Position numbers and translations under genes: made by a program. This document shows positions 53,370 to 62,103 of a stretch of DNA of 64,000 nt, one piece after another (position 1 is the stretch's first letter; every line of letters starts with the position of its first letter). The stretch lies in NCBI RefSeq assembly GCF_003336205.1, contig NZ_QPIE01000005.1:124001-188000 (forward strand). Direction: 5' to 3'. Source of the stretch: Chryseobacterium lacus (GTDB lineage Bacteria; Bacteroidota; Bacteroidia; Flavobacteriales; Weeksellaceae). The notes beneath the pieces are model-generated. The model had not been told where the DNA came from. It ran no database searches and saw only the letters and a list, made by a program, of their open reading frames with translations.

Positions 53370-54464
53370 ATGAAAACAATTAAACTGGTACTGATTGCCT
53401 TTCTGGTATTGCCTTTGGGCTTTTGGGCACAGGAAAATCCGATTTTGAAAAAGCAGATTAGAAATTATACGCAAAAGATCGACAGCATTGTTTCGGCAGA
53501 AAAAAAATTGATGAACGCCGAACTGGATGAAGTTGAAAAAAGATTCAGCGACAATCAGATTTCGGAAACTGAAAAGCAAAACCTGAACAAGGAAATAGCT
53601 CAGAAATATGAAAAAAGCATCAACGAAAAAGTGAATGTTGAGAAATCTTTGTTGGAAGACATTACCCAAACCGCCGTCAACGACGCTGTTTTCGGGGCGC
53701 CCAAAAATAAGGAAAAGTATTTCCGCTCTTCACGCAATGCGATTCTGGAATTGGGATATGATATGAAGGAAATAAAAGATCCTGAAGATCCTAAAAATTA
53801 TCTGAGTTCGTTTGGATATGTTTTCAATATTTCTTTGCTAAACCACACTTCCGAAAAAGCATTTTTTGATTTTGGAAATCACCGGCAGCTGAAGACCGGA
53901 ATGTCCGGTGGAATGACGATCCGGTACGAAGGACAGCTTGGCAAATATACCAGTCCGGTGTTTTACCGTCTGGGATTGGGCTGGAGGGTGGATGAAATGG
54001 AAGTTCGGAATTCTAAAGTGTTTGCGCAGGATGAACACCGTCTGTTTATCACTGATTTTCAACATGGAGAATTGAAATATGCTTCGCTTCGCACCGATTA
54101 CATTATGCTTCCCGCAGAAGTTATTTTCGTCCTGAACCCAAAATACAAATCGTATCAGGGAAGGGAGTATATCGACAATACAAAGAAACAGTTCAGGATT
54201 GGACTCGGATTGTATGGAGGCGTGAAAATCAACGACTGGATATTTACGGAATATAAAAATAATTTAGGCAACGAAATTCGTTCTTTTGAAAGCGTTTCTC
54301 CCGGTTTGTACAATTCTGTTTTCGGTGGAAAAATAAGTTTCGGATATTCTTGGTTTAATATTTATGTTACCCGGGATTTTACTCCCATTTTTAATGAAAA
54401 TGCAGATGTTCGGAATAAATACGCTACTCAAATCGGGGTAGATATTATTGCCCTTACCTTTTAA
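53370..54464 (+). CDS. Outer-membrane beta-barrel-like protein with coiled-coil N-domain
   Basis: The 364-residue protein has a signal peptide (MKTIKLVLIAFLVLPLGFWAQ). Residues 30-100 are a charged helical, probably coiled-coil segment (QISETEKQNLNKEIAQKYEK). The remainder has amphipathic strands (FFDFGNHRQLKTGMSGGMTI, IGLGLYGGVKINDWIFTEY). It ends ...DIIALTF with a terminal Phe. The family is not recognised. Its position beside the broken sigma gene suggests it once belonged to that envelope-stress regulon, an inference only. Confidence 0.7.
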   Translation: MKTIKLVLIAFLVLPLGFWAQENPILKKQIRNYTQKIDSIVSAEKKLMNAELDEVEKRFSDNQISETEKQNLNKEIAQKYEKSINEKVNVEKSLLEDITQTAVNDAVFGAPKNKEKYFRSSRNAILELGYDMKEIKDPEDPKNYLSSFGYVFNISLLNHTSEKAFFDFGNHRQLKTGMSGGMTIRYEGQLGKYTSPVFYRLGLGWRVDEMEVRNSKVFAQDEHRLFITDFQHGELKYASLRTDYIMLPAEVIFVLNPKYKSYQGREYIDNTKKQFRIGLGLYGGVKINDWIFTEYKNNLGNEIRSFESVSPGLYNSVFGGKISFGYSWFNIYVTRDFTPIFNENADVRNKYATQIGVDIIALTF

Positions 54465-54485
54465 CAATATTCATTTTACTCATAA

Positions 54486-54516
54486 AAAACACACTTTCAT
54501 CGGTGTGTTTTTTTTT
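54486..54516 (+). terminator. Terminator of the outer-membrane protein gene
   Basis: AAACACAC and GGTGTGTTT pair around TTTCATC and are followed by a long T-run. A TAATTTG promoter-like sequence lies directly behind it. Confidence 0.75.
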
Positions 54517-54544
54517 GTAATTTGCAGGATTATTTTTTTCTCGC

Positions 54545-54961
54545 ATGAGTCATTTAAAATCTCTTTGCATTGTTGTTCTTTTGTTGGTATTTGGGAAAAG
54601 TACAGCACAGGATCAGCTGTTTTTCGATCCTGACGTTCCCACAAAATGTGCGATGATCAAAGAAGGTACTTTTGTTTCCAATATTTATCCGTCCTCGGAA
54701 TGGACTATGACGGTGCACAAAGAAATACAAACGGAATTGTATGACAATGGAAAAAAGTTTGTCAAAATAATTCAGCATTTTAACGATGCTAATCCTTGTC
54801 AATATGAGCTTGTCGTTCTTGAAGATGCTGATCCTGATAACGGAATTTCGCCGGGAGATCATTTCGTTAATACCATTATCGCAACTCAGGGAGATTTAAT
54901 TCAGTTAAAGTCAGAAAGTAAAGATAAAGGAGTCATCCTTGTATTAAAGAAAATAAAATAA
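54545..54961 (+). CDS. Hypothetical exported protein
   Basis: The 138-residue protein has a signal peptide (MSHLKSLCIVVLLLVFGKSTAQ). The mature part reads as a small soluble domain with two Cys (KCAMIKEGTFV, NPCQYELVV), possibly disulfide-bonded. No family was recognised. It lies 25 bp before the thiolase gene on the same strand and could be co-transcribed. Confidence 0.65.
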   Translation: MSHLKSLCIVVLLLVFGKSTAQDQLFFDPDVPTKCAMIKEGTFVSNIYPSSEWTMTVHKEIQTELYDNGKKFVKIIQHFNDANPCQYELVVLEDADPDNGISPGDHFVNTIIATQGDLIQLKSESKDKGVILVLKKIK

Positions 54962-54985
54962 TCAATTTTTAAAATTTACAATAGA

Positions 54986-56167
54986 ATGAAAGAAGTATTC
55001 ATCGTTTCTGCAGTCAGAACGCCAATGGGAAGTTTTATGGGAAGTCTCGCATCTGTACCCGCTACAAAACTTGGCGCAACAGCCGTGAAAGGAGCATTGG
55101 ACAGAATAAATATGGATCCTGCTTTGGTGCAAGAAATTTACATGGGAAATGTACTTCAGGCCGGCGAAGGCCAGGCTCCTGCAAGGCAGGTAGCGATAGG
55201 AGCAGGATTATCTACCGAAACTCCTGCCACCACCATTAATAAAGTTTGTGCATCGGGAATGAAAGCCGTAATGATGGCAACACAAGCAATAAAAGCTGGT
55301 GATGCCGATATTATTGTTGCCGGAGGAATGGAGAATATGTCGTCAGTTCCGCATTATTTTTCTGCAAGAAGTGCTACAAAATTAGGAGATGTCAAAATGC
55401 AGGACGGAATGGTGCTCGACGGATTGACGGATGTGTATAATAAAGTGCACATGGGAGTATGTGCCGAAAAATGTGCTGCCGAATATGAAATTTCCAGAGA
55501 AGATCAGGATAATTTCGCTGTAGAATCTTACAAGCGTTCCGCAAAAGCTTGGGATGATGGTAAATTCCAAAACGAAGTAGTTCCGGTAGAAATTCCACAG
55601 AGAAAAGGAGAACCCATTATTTTTGCTGAAGATGAAGAATATAAATCTGTTAATTTCGAGAGAATTTCAACGCTTCCTACTGTTTTCCAAAGAGAAAATG
55701 GAACAGTGACTGCCGCCAATGCTTCTACGCTGAACGACGGTGCTTCTGCACTTATTCTCGTTTCCAAAGAAAAAATGGAAGAATTGGGACTGAAGCCTTT
55801 GGCGAAAATTATTTCTTATGCTGATGCGGCCCACGAACCAGAATGGTTCACTACAGCACCTTCAAAAGCACTTCCGAAAGCACTGAAAAAAGCAAACATG
55901 GAAGTTTCAGATATTGATTTCTTTGAATTTAATGAGGCGTTTTCAGTAGTGGGATTAGCCAATAATAAAATTCTGGGACTGGATGCTGGAAAAGTAAATG
56001 TGAACGGCGGTGCAGTTTCTTTAGGACATCCGCTGGGGAGTTCAGGCTCAAGAATTATCGTAACGCTAATCAATGTTTTAAAGCAGAATAACGGACGATA
56101 CGGTGCAGCAGCCATCTGTAACGGTGGAGGCGGAGCTTCTGCTATCGTGATTGAAAATATGCAGTAA
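54986..56167 (+). CDS. Acetyl-CoA C-acetyltransferase (thiolase)
   Basis: The 393-residue thiolase has the nucleophilic Cys88 in NKVCASGMKAVMM and NEAFSVVGLANN. His occurs in SLGHPLGSSGSRI, and the second Cys in AICNGGGGASAIV. It condenses or splits acetoacetyl-CoA, or other 3-ketoacyl-CoA. The biosynthetic (AtoB/PhaA-like) type is most likely, based on length and AVSLGHPLGSSG. Substrate length cannot be fixed from sequence. Confidence 0.92.
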   Translation: MKEVFIVSAVRTPMGSFMGSLASVPATKLGATAVKGALDRINMDPALVQEIYMGNVLQAGEGQAPARQVAIGAGLSTETPATTINKVCASGMKAVMMATQAIKAGDADIIVAGGMENMSSVPHYFSARSATKLGDVKMQDGMVLDGLTDVYNKVHMGVCAEKCAAEYEISREDQDNFAVESYKRSAKAWDDGKFQNEVVPVEIPQRKGEPIIFAEDEEYKSVNFERISTLPTVFQRENGTVTAANASTLNDGASALILVSKEKMEELGLKPLAKIISYADAAHEPEWFTTAPSKALPKALKKANMEVSDIDFFEFNEAFSVVGLANNKILGLDAGKVNVNGGAVSLGHPLGSSGSRIIVTLINVLKQNNGRYGAAAICNGGGGASAIVIENMQ

Positions 56168-56189
56168 AATAAACGAACGGCTCAGGAAT

Positions 56190-56233
56190 AAACCATTAAG
56201 AATAAATAACACTATTTTTCTTAATGGTTTTTA
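56190..56233 (+). terminator. Terminator of the thiolase gene
   Basis: AAACCATTAAGAA and TTCTTAATGGTTT form a perfect 13-bp stem with a 15-nt loop, followed by a T-run that merges into the next promoter. Confidence 0.8.
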
Positions 56234-56241
56234 TATTTTTG
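56234..56241 (+). promoter_or_regulatory. Promoter -7 element of the MFS gene, adjoining the terminator
   Basis: TATTTTTG lies directly at the end of the upstream terminator's T-tract and 17 bases before the MFS ATG. Confidence 0.5.
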
Positions 56242-56258
56242 TCTAAACAATTCCAAAA

Positions 56259-57749
56259 ATGAAGGAAACAACAGCGTTGAAATCCAGCGGTATCAAAAAC
56301 AATCCAAAAATAATGAAAGCCTGGGCCGTGTACGACTGGGCGAATTCGGTGTATTCATTAGTGATTACCTCAACAATTTTTCCGATTTATTATGCCATTT
56401 TAACAACGATTACTGAAAAGAAAGTATTTATAAAAGAAACAGGGCTTTGGATCGATGTTCCGGTTCGCCATAAAATTGAGATCTTTGGAAATACCTATCA
56501 TCCGGATGCCGTGTACGGCTATTCACTCACTGTTTCTTTTTTTATTGTCGTCCTTCTTTCGCCGTTTTTGTCTTCACTTGCAGATACTATTGGTAATAAA
56601 AAATCTTTTCTTCAGTTTTTCTGTTATCTTGGAGCCACTTCATGTATGGGATTGGCCATGTTCACAGGAATGAATAACGTTTTCCTTGGGCTTCTGTTCA
56701 GTATTACAGCAAGTGTCGGGTTTTGGGGAAGTTTGGTGTTTTACAATTCTTTTCTCCCGGATATCGCTTCCAAAGATAAGCAGGATGCTTTGTCGGCCAG
56801 AGGATATGTTTATGGATATATTGGATCGGTGGTTTTGGTGATTATCTGTCTGGTTCTTATTATGTTCGTAGCCAAGAATGAAGAACAGAGGTTAATTTAT
56901 ACCCGCATTAGTTTCCTGCTTACGGGTGCTTGGTGGTTTGGATTTTCACAATATACCTTTAAGCATTTGCCACAATTTGGTAAAGTAAAAGACCAGTTGC
57001 CGAAAGACCTGGTGCTTTTAAACTATAAAAATATCTTCAACAAACATAAGGAACAAGGCGGTTTTTGGGTTGTTTTGAATGACAATATCAGCTTCTATAA
57101 AGACATAGGGAAACAAAGTTTTAAAGAACTTTTCAAAGTCGGGAGGCTTTTGTTTAAAGATACTAATCTGAAATTTTTCCTTTCCAGTTTCTTTTTTTAC
57201 AGCGTGGGAATGCAGACGATTTTCCTCATGGCAACCCTTTTCGGGAAAAGCGAAATTAATCTCGATCAGGGTAAACTGATTGCCACACTTTTGGTGATTC
57301 AGATTGAAGCCATTTTGGGAGCTATCATTTTCTCCAGATTATCCAGAAGAATCGGAAACAAAAATGTAATTTCCATTACCGTAATTTTATGGATTGTTGC
57401 CTGTTTGTCAGCGTATTATCTGAATAAAGAAAACCCTTATGTTGAATATCAGTTTTACGGAGTTGCGGCCATCGTAGGCCTGGTGATGGGCGGCCTTCAG
57501 GCGATGTCGAGGTCTACTTATTCCAAACTTTTACCGGAAGAAAGCAATGACAATACCACGTATTTCAGTTTTTATGACGTCCTGGAAAAGTTCGCCATCA
57601 TCCTCGGAACTTTTATTTTTGCTACGCTGATTGAGAAGTTCGACAACATGCGTTACGCAGCACTTTCGATGACTTTTTTCTTTGCAATCGGTTTGGTATT
57701 GATCCGTTTTGTAAAATTGAATGCACTGAAAGACAAAGATGCTTTGTAA
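56259..57749 (+). CDS. UMF1/Atg22-like MFS transporter
   Basis: The 496-residue membrane protein has about twelve helices. The N-terminal KAWAVYDWANSVYSLVI, the ASVGFWGSLVFYNSFLPDIA segment and GLVMGGLQAMSRSTYSKL place it with UMF1/Atg22-like transporters of the major facilitator superfamily, which export amino acids in yeast. The bacterial substrate is unknown. A hydrophilic insert (about residues 240-300) precedes the second half. Confidence 0.85.
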   Translation: MKETTALKSSGIKNNPKIMKAWAVYDWANSVYSLVITSTIFPIYYAILTTITEKKVFIKETGLWIDVPVRHKIEIFGNTYHPDAVYGYSLTVSFFIVVLLSPFLSSLADTIGNKKSFLQFFCYLGATSCMGLAMFTGMNNVFLGLLFSITASVGFWGSLVFYNSFLPDIASKDKQDALSARGYVYGYIGSVVLVIICLVLIMFVAKNEEQRLIYTRISFLLTGAWWFGFSQYTFKHLPQFGKVKDQLPKDLVLLNYKNIFNKHKEQGGFWVVLNDNISFYKDIGKQSFKELFKVGRLLFKDTNLKFFLSSFFFYSVGMQTIFLMATLFGKSEINLDQGKLIATLLVIQIEAILGAIIFSRLSRRIGNKNVISITVILWIVACLSAYYLNKENPYVEYQFYGVAAIVGLVMGGLQAMSRSTYSKLLPEESNDNTTYFSFYDVLEKFAIILGTFIFATLIEKFDNMRYAALSMTFFFAIGLVLIRFVKLNALKDKDAL

Positions 57750-57876
57750 ATCGGTTGTTTACTTAACATAAACTTAGAGATATTCTGCGAATGTTTCACA
57801 AAAAATAGAAACCTCTAATTAAAGTTGTCAAAAAGTTATTTTTTCAAGATTTTTTTATCAATTCATTAAAAAACAC

Positions 57877-57884
57877 TATTTTTG
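57877..57884 (+). promoter_or_regulatory. Promoter -7 element of typA
   Basis: TATTTTTG fits the consensus and precedes the typA ATG by 18 bases. No -33 TTG is seen. Confidence 0.5.
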
Positions 57885-57902
57885 CACCCGTAAAAATCCT
57901 TT

Positions 57903-59711
57903 ATGCAAAATATTAGAAATATTGCGATTATCGCACACGTTGACCATGGAAAAACCACACTGGTCGACAAAATCATTCACGCCACCAGCATCTTCAGAGA
58001 AAATCAGGAATCCGGAGAACTCATCATGGATAACAATGACCTGGAACGCGAACGTGGAATTACCATTCTCTCCAAGAATATTTCCGTTACCTATAAAGAT
58101 ACTAAAATTAATGTCATCGATACTCCCGGTCACGCCGATTTCGGTGGTGAGGTAGAAAGAGTATTGAAAATGGCAGACGGCGTTTTACTTTTGGTAGATG
58201 CCTTCGAAGGCCCGATGCCGCAAACACGTTTCGTTCTGCAGAAAGCTTTGGAGCTAGGTCTGAGACCAGTTGTGGTCATCAATAAAGTAGACAAACCGAA
58301 CTGTCGTCCAGATGAAGTTCATGATCAGGTTTTCGATCTCTTCTTCAATCTGAATGCAACCGAAGAGCAATTGGATTTCCCGACTTTTTATGGTTCATCA
58401 AAACAGGGCTGGTTCAACACCTCACTTACACCTGCAGAAAATATATTCCCGTTGTTGGACGGAATTTTAGAGTACGTTCCAGCACCTGAAGCCAAAGAAG
58501 GCCCGCTTAGAATGCAGATTACTTCTTTGGATTTCTCTTCTTTTTTAGGAAGAATTGCCATCGGAAAAATCACTCAGGGTTCCGTGAAAGAATCAGAATG
58601 GATTGGCCTTGCGCAGGAAGACGGCAAAATTGTAAAAGGAAAAGTAAAAGAATTATACGTGTTTGAAGGTCTTGGCAAAAAGAAAGTTCAGGAAGTGAAA
58701 GCCGGAGACATCTGTGCCATCGTTGGTTTCGACAAGTTCCAGATCGGTGATTCATTTGTGGATTTAGAAAATCCGGATCCGTTGCCAAGAACAGCAATTG
58801 ATGAACCGACTTTGAACATGACGTTCTCCATCAATAACTCTCCGTTTTTTGGTAAGGACGGTAAATATGTGACTTCTAATCACCTGAAAGAAAGGTTGAT
58901 GAAGGAACTTGAGAAAAACTTAGCCTTAAGAGTAGAACCTACAGCAGATGCCAATACGTTTTTGGTATTCGGAAGAGGAATCCTTCACCTTTCCGTACTT
59001 ATCGAAACGATGAGAAGAGAAGGCTACGAGATGACCATCGGTCAGCCGCAGGTTATTTTAAAAGAAATTGACGGCGTTAAATGTGAGCCTTACGAAAGTA
59101 TGGTAGTTGATGTTCCTGAAGAATATGCTTCAAGAGTGATCGATTTGGCTACGCAACGAAAAGGTGATCTTCACATCATGGAGACCAAAGGCGAAATGCA
59201 GCACATGGAATTTGAAATTCCTTCCAGAGGATTGATCGGTTTGCGTTCACAAATGTTGACTGCAACGGCAGGTGAAGCGATTATGGCACACCGTTTTATC
59301 GACTACAAACCTTTCAAAGGCTCTATTCCGGGAAGAAATAATGGTGTTCTGATCAGCAAAACTCAAGGTCCGGCCACGGAATATTCTATCGCAAAATTAC
59401 AGGACAGAGGTAAATTCTTCGTAGATCCGGGTGAGGAAGTTTATACAGGAATGATCATCGGTGAACAAAATAAACCCGGCGATTTAGTCGTCAATATTGT
59501 AGAAGCCAAGCAGCTGAACAACATGCGCGCTTCCGGTAAAGATAAAGATACCGGAGTCGCACCAAAGATTTTGTTCTCTCTGGAAGAATGTATGGAATAC
59601 ATTCAGGCAGATGAAGCCATTGAAGTAACACCGAACTTCATCAGAATGCGGAAAAAAGTACTCTCCGAAGAAGACAGAAAACGCGCAGAAAGAATGGCAA
59701 AATCTGAATAA
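57903..59711 (+). CDS. typA: Ribosome-associated GTPase TypA/BipA
   Basis: The 602-residue translational GTPase has G1 [18 protein letters not shown] (switch I), [11 protein letters not shown] (G3) and NKVDK (G4). The domain order matches BipA: G-domain, beta-barrel, two EF-G-like domains, and C-terminal domain with [17 protein letters not shown]-like sequence. It helps large-subunit assembly and stress adaptation in other bacteria. Expressed alone, with its own promoter and terminator. Confidence 0.95.
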   Translation: MQNIRNIAIIAHVDHGKTTLVDKIIHATSIFRENQESGELIMDNNDLERERGITILSKNISVTYKDTKINVIDTPGHADFGGEVERVLKMADGVLLLVDAFEGPMPQTRFVLQKALELGLRPVVVINKVDKPNCRPDEVHDQVFDLFFNLNATEEQLDFPTFYGSSKQGWFNTSLTPAENIFPLLDGILEYVPAPEAKEGPLRMQITSLDFSSFLGRIAIGKITQGSVKESEWIGLAQEDGKIVKGKVKELYVFEGLGKKKVQEVKAGDICAIVGFDKFQIGDSFVDLENPDPLPRTAIDEPTLNMTFSINNSPFFGKDGKYVTSNHLKERLMKELEKNLALRVEPTADANTFLVFGRGILHLSVLIETMRREGYEMTIGQPQVILKEIDGVKCEPYESMVVDVPEEYASRVIDLATQRKGDLHIMETKGEMQHMEFEIPSRGLIGLRSQMLTATAGEAIMAHRFIDYKPFKGSIPGRNNGVLISKTQGPATEYSIAKLQDRGKFFVDPGEEVYTGMIIGEQNKPGDLVVNIVEAKQLNNMRASGKDKDTGVAPKILFSLEECMEYIQADEAIEVTPNFIRMRKKVLSEEDRKRAERMAKSE

Positions 59712-59740
59712 TCGTCGAATCATTCAGTAATCAAAATAAT

Positions 59741-59770
59741 AAAACCGTTTCGTAGTGAAGCGGTTTTTTT
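59741..59770 (+). terminator. Terminator of typA
   Basis: AAAACCGTTTC and GAAGCGGTTTT form a stem with one G-U pair, followed by a T-run. It lies between convergent genes. About 170 bases from here to the response regulator contain nothing else I recognise. Confidence 0.85.
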
Positions 59771-59943
59771 TAGATGTAAAAAACAAGGAAACAATCAAAT
59801 TGCAAATTTTCCATCACTTAATCAAAATATTCTATTTGGTTGTCTTTAATGTCTGTGATATTGAAAACGAAAAATGGTTTTTCGTCCATCTTGTTTGGCT
59901 CCTGACTTTAGAGAAGAAAATCGAGTCGACAAAGGTTTGTTTT

Positions 59944-60330
59944 CTATTTTGCTACAGATTCTGTATGTTTTTTTACGATGGTTTCAAAGAAATCAATATC
60001 GAAAGGTTTTGCCAGATAATCGTTGGCTCCTGCTTCTGCAGCCAGTTCTTCGATGTTGCTGTTGGCAGAGAAGTAAACGACAGGAATGTCTTTAAGTTGG
60101 TCATTTGCTTTCAGAAGTCGAGTAGCTTCGATACCGCTAATATCCGGAAGCCAGTTATCCATGAAAATCAAATCAGGCATATAATCGGCTACTTGGTCTT
60201 CAATCCCGTTGGTCGTGGGAGAGGTTTTCACTTCACACCCCAAATCTTCGAGGATTTCCGTGCACATCTCCAGGATTTCGAGGTTGTCATCAAAAATAAA
60301 AACTTTCTTTTGCATGTTGTTGTTCATCAT
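59944..60330 (-). CDS. Single-domain response regulator
   Basis: The 128-residue receiver domain has acidic residues D14/D15 (VFIFDDN), phosphoacceptor D58 in LIFMDNWLPDISG and Lys in DYLAKPFD. It has no output domain, so it works as a relay or protein-binding switch. It is the last gene of the five-gene Che-like operon and overlaps the cheB stop by one base. Confidence 0.9.
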   Translation of the reverse strand: MMNNNMQKKVFIFDDNLEILEMCTEILEDLGCEVKTSPTTNGIEDQVADYMPDLIFMDNWLPDISGIEATRLLKANDQLKDIPVVYFSANSNIEELAAEAGANDYLAKPFDIDFFETIVKKHTESVAK

Positions 60331-60896
60331 TATGTGTTGAGATTGTTGATATAGGAAGCCATTTCTTCGGTATCGAGAATGGCATCGGTTTCTACATGTT
60401 CCATTGCATATTCAGGCATAAAACTCACCGCTGCGGAAGTTGGTTTTTGAACAATGACGGTGCCCTCTTTTTGTTTTACTTTTTGCAGCCCGGAAGTACC
60501 GTCATTATTGGCACCGGAAAGCAATAAACAGACCAGATTTTCCTTATAAACCTGAGCTGCGCTTTCAAAAACAACATCAATAGAAGGGCGGGAGAAATTC
60601 ACTTTTTCCGAAGCATCGAGCGAGAAAGTCCTGTTGTTTTCGATGAGTACATGATAATTGGGCGGTGCAATATACACCGTTGTTGGCCGAATCGTTTCCT
60701 TTTCTTCAATTTCTTTTACCGGAAGCTGGGTTTTTGCAGAAAGCAGATCGGTGAGGATACTGTCTTTTCCGGGTTTGCGGTGCATCACAATGATGACAGG
60801 AAATGAAAGCTCAGGATTCAGTTCCGGCAATACTTTCAAAAGTACATCCAGACTGCCTGCGGAACCTCCTATTACCAATGCTTCACATGCCTTCAT
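60330..60896 (-). CDS. cheB: Stand-alone CheB-type methylesterase domain
   Basis: The 188-residue protein consists only of the CheB catalytic domain: S12 in VIGGSAGSL, H39 in IIVMHRKPG and D132 in SGANNDGTSG form the triad. The receiver domain of classical CheB is absent; separate receivers are encoded on both sides of the cheRB pair. It would remove methyl groups from Glu residues of a sensor protein. It lies one base after cheR. No methyl-accepting chemotaxis proteins are seen in the window, so a Che-like signalling role is more likely than motility. Confidence 0.9.
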   Translation of the reverse strand: MKACEALVIGGSAGSLDVLLKVLPELNPELSFPVIIVMHRKPGKDSILTDLLSAKTQLPVKEIEEKETIRPTTVYIAPPNYHVLIENNRTFSLDASEKVNFSRPSIDVVFESAAQVYKENLVCLLLSGANNDGTSGLQKVKQKEGTVIVQKPTSAAVSFMPEYAMEHVETDAILDTEEMASYINNLNT

Positions 60897-60897
60897 A

Positions 60898-61716
60898 TCA
60901 ATGAATTTTGCGCCAAATTTTTACGCCTTTCAGGCGTTCATAGTTTTTGGAAACGCGGGAGAAATCTAACGTTTCCTTTGTTCCTAATGCCAGATATCCA
61001 AATTGCTGAAGGCTGCCGTCAAAAAGCTCGAAGACTTTATCCTGCAGTGGCCGGTCGAAATAAATCACCACATTGCGGCAAAGAATCAGCTGGAATTCGT
61101 TAAATGAATGATCGGTGACCAGATTATGAGTGGAGAAAATAATCTTGGATTTCAACTCATCATTCAGTTTTCCCAGAGAATAATTGGCGGTATAATAATC
61201 TGAAAAATTGGCGCTTCCACCTGCAGCGATATAATTTTCAGTATACAGTTTTATTTTGCTCAGCGGAATCATGGCCTGAGCAGCGTTTTCAAGCACAGCA
61301 CTGTTGATGTCGGTAGCGTAAATCAGAGATTTGTGAAGCAGATTGAGTTCCTTCAGAAAAATAGCTACAGAGTAGGCTTCTTCCCCGGTGCTGCATCCCG
61401 CAATCCAGATTCTGATAAAAGGATAGGTACCCAGACGGGGCATAATTTCTGTTCTCAGCGTTTTGTGAAACTCAGGATCGCGGAACATTTCAGTCACATT
61501 GATGGTGATCTGCTCCAGAAAACGGTTGAAATAACCCGGCTCAGTTCTGATTTTATAACGGTATTCTGCAAAACTTACAAAACCATCCAGCTCATAAAGC
61601 CGCACAATTCTCCGTTTCAGCGAAGCCCGTGAATATCCCGTGAAATCATAACCATAGATTTCAAGAATATCGGAAAGCAGGGTTTCTATATGTTCGTCAT
61701 TACGCTCAGAATTCAC
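60898..61716 (-). CDS. cheR: CheR-type protein methyltransferase
   Basis: The 272-residue protein has the CheR N-terminal helical domain (YGYDFTGYSRASLKRRI, TEPGYFNRFLEQITINVTEMFRD) and the SAM-binding domain (IRIWIAGCSTGEEAYSVAI, YATDINSAVLENAAQ, ILCRNVVIYFD). It methylates Glu side chains of a partner protein, presumably the neighbouring sensor. Only single bases separate it from the receiver and cheB genes, so the genes are translated in coupling. Confidence 0.93.
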   Translation of the reverse strand: MNSERNDEHIETLLSDILEIYGYDFTGYSRASLKRRIVRLYELDGFVSFAEYRYKIRTEPGYFNRFLEQITINVTEMFRDPEFHKTLRTEIMPRLGTYPFIRIWIAGCSTGEEAYSVAIFLKELNLLHKSLIYATDINSAVLENAAQAMIPLSKIKLYTENYIAAGGSANFSDYYTANYSLGKLNDELKSKIIFSTHNLVTDHSFNEFQLILCRNVVIYFDRPLQDKVFELFDGSLQQFGYLALGTKETLDFSRVSKNYERLKGVKIWRKIH

Positions 61717-61717
61717 T

Positions 61718-62092
61718 TTATTTCATTAAATCATTAAGAAGAATCAAAAGCTCGTCCACATTTACCGGTTTCGAAAGATAACCGTCTGCGCCGGCGGCCA
61801 TACATTTTTCCCGGTCTCCCATCATGGCCTGTGCTGTAATAGCGATAACAGGAATTCCTGATAGTTTTTCGTCATTTTTAATTTGCGCGATGGCTTCATA
61901 TCCGTCCATCTGAGGCATCATCATATCCATCAGCACGACACTGATGTTTTTATTTTCTGCCAGCATTTCCAGTCCTTCTCTTGCGCTTAGTGCAGCGATA
62001 CAGTTGTATTTTCTGGCTTTCAGAACAGCACTGAGTGCAAATATATTTTTGTTGTCATCATCAATGATGAGAATTTCTTTTTCGTTCTTCAT
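61718..62092 (-). CDS. Single-domain response regulator
   Basis: The 124-residue receiver has acidic residues D11-D13 (LIIDDDNKN), phosphoacceptor D56 in VVLMDMMMPQMDGYE, TAQAMMG and Lys in GYLSKPVN. It is close in sequence to the last receiver of the adjacent hybrid kinase (MMPEMDGYE, MMGDREKC, SKPVD), so one was probably copied from the other. No output domain. Confidence 0.92.
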   Translation of the reverse strand: MKNEKEILIIDDDNKNIFALSAVLKARKYNCIAALSAREGLEMLAENKNISVVLMDMMMPQMDGYEAIAQIKNDEKLSGIPVIAITAQAMMGDREKCMAAGADGYLSKPVNVDELLILLNDLMK

Positions 62093-62103
62093 ACACTGTT
62101 TTT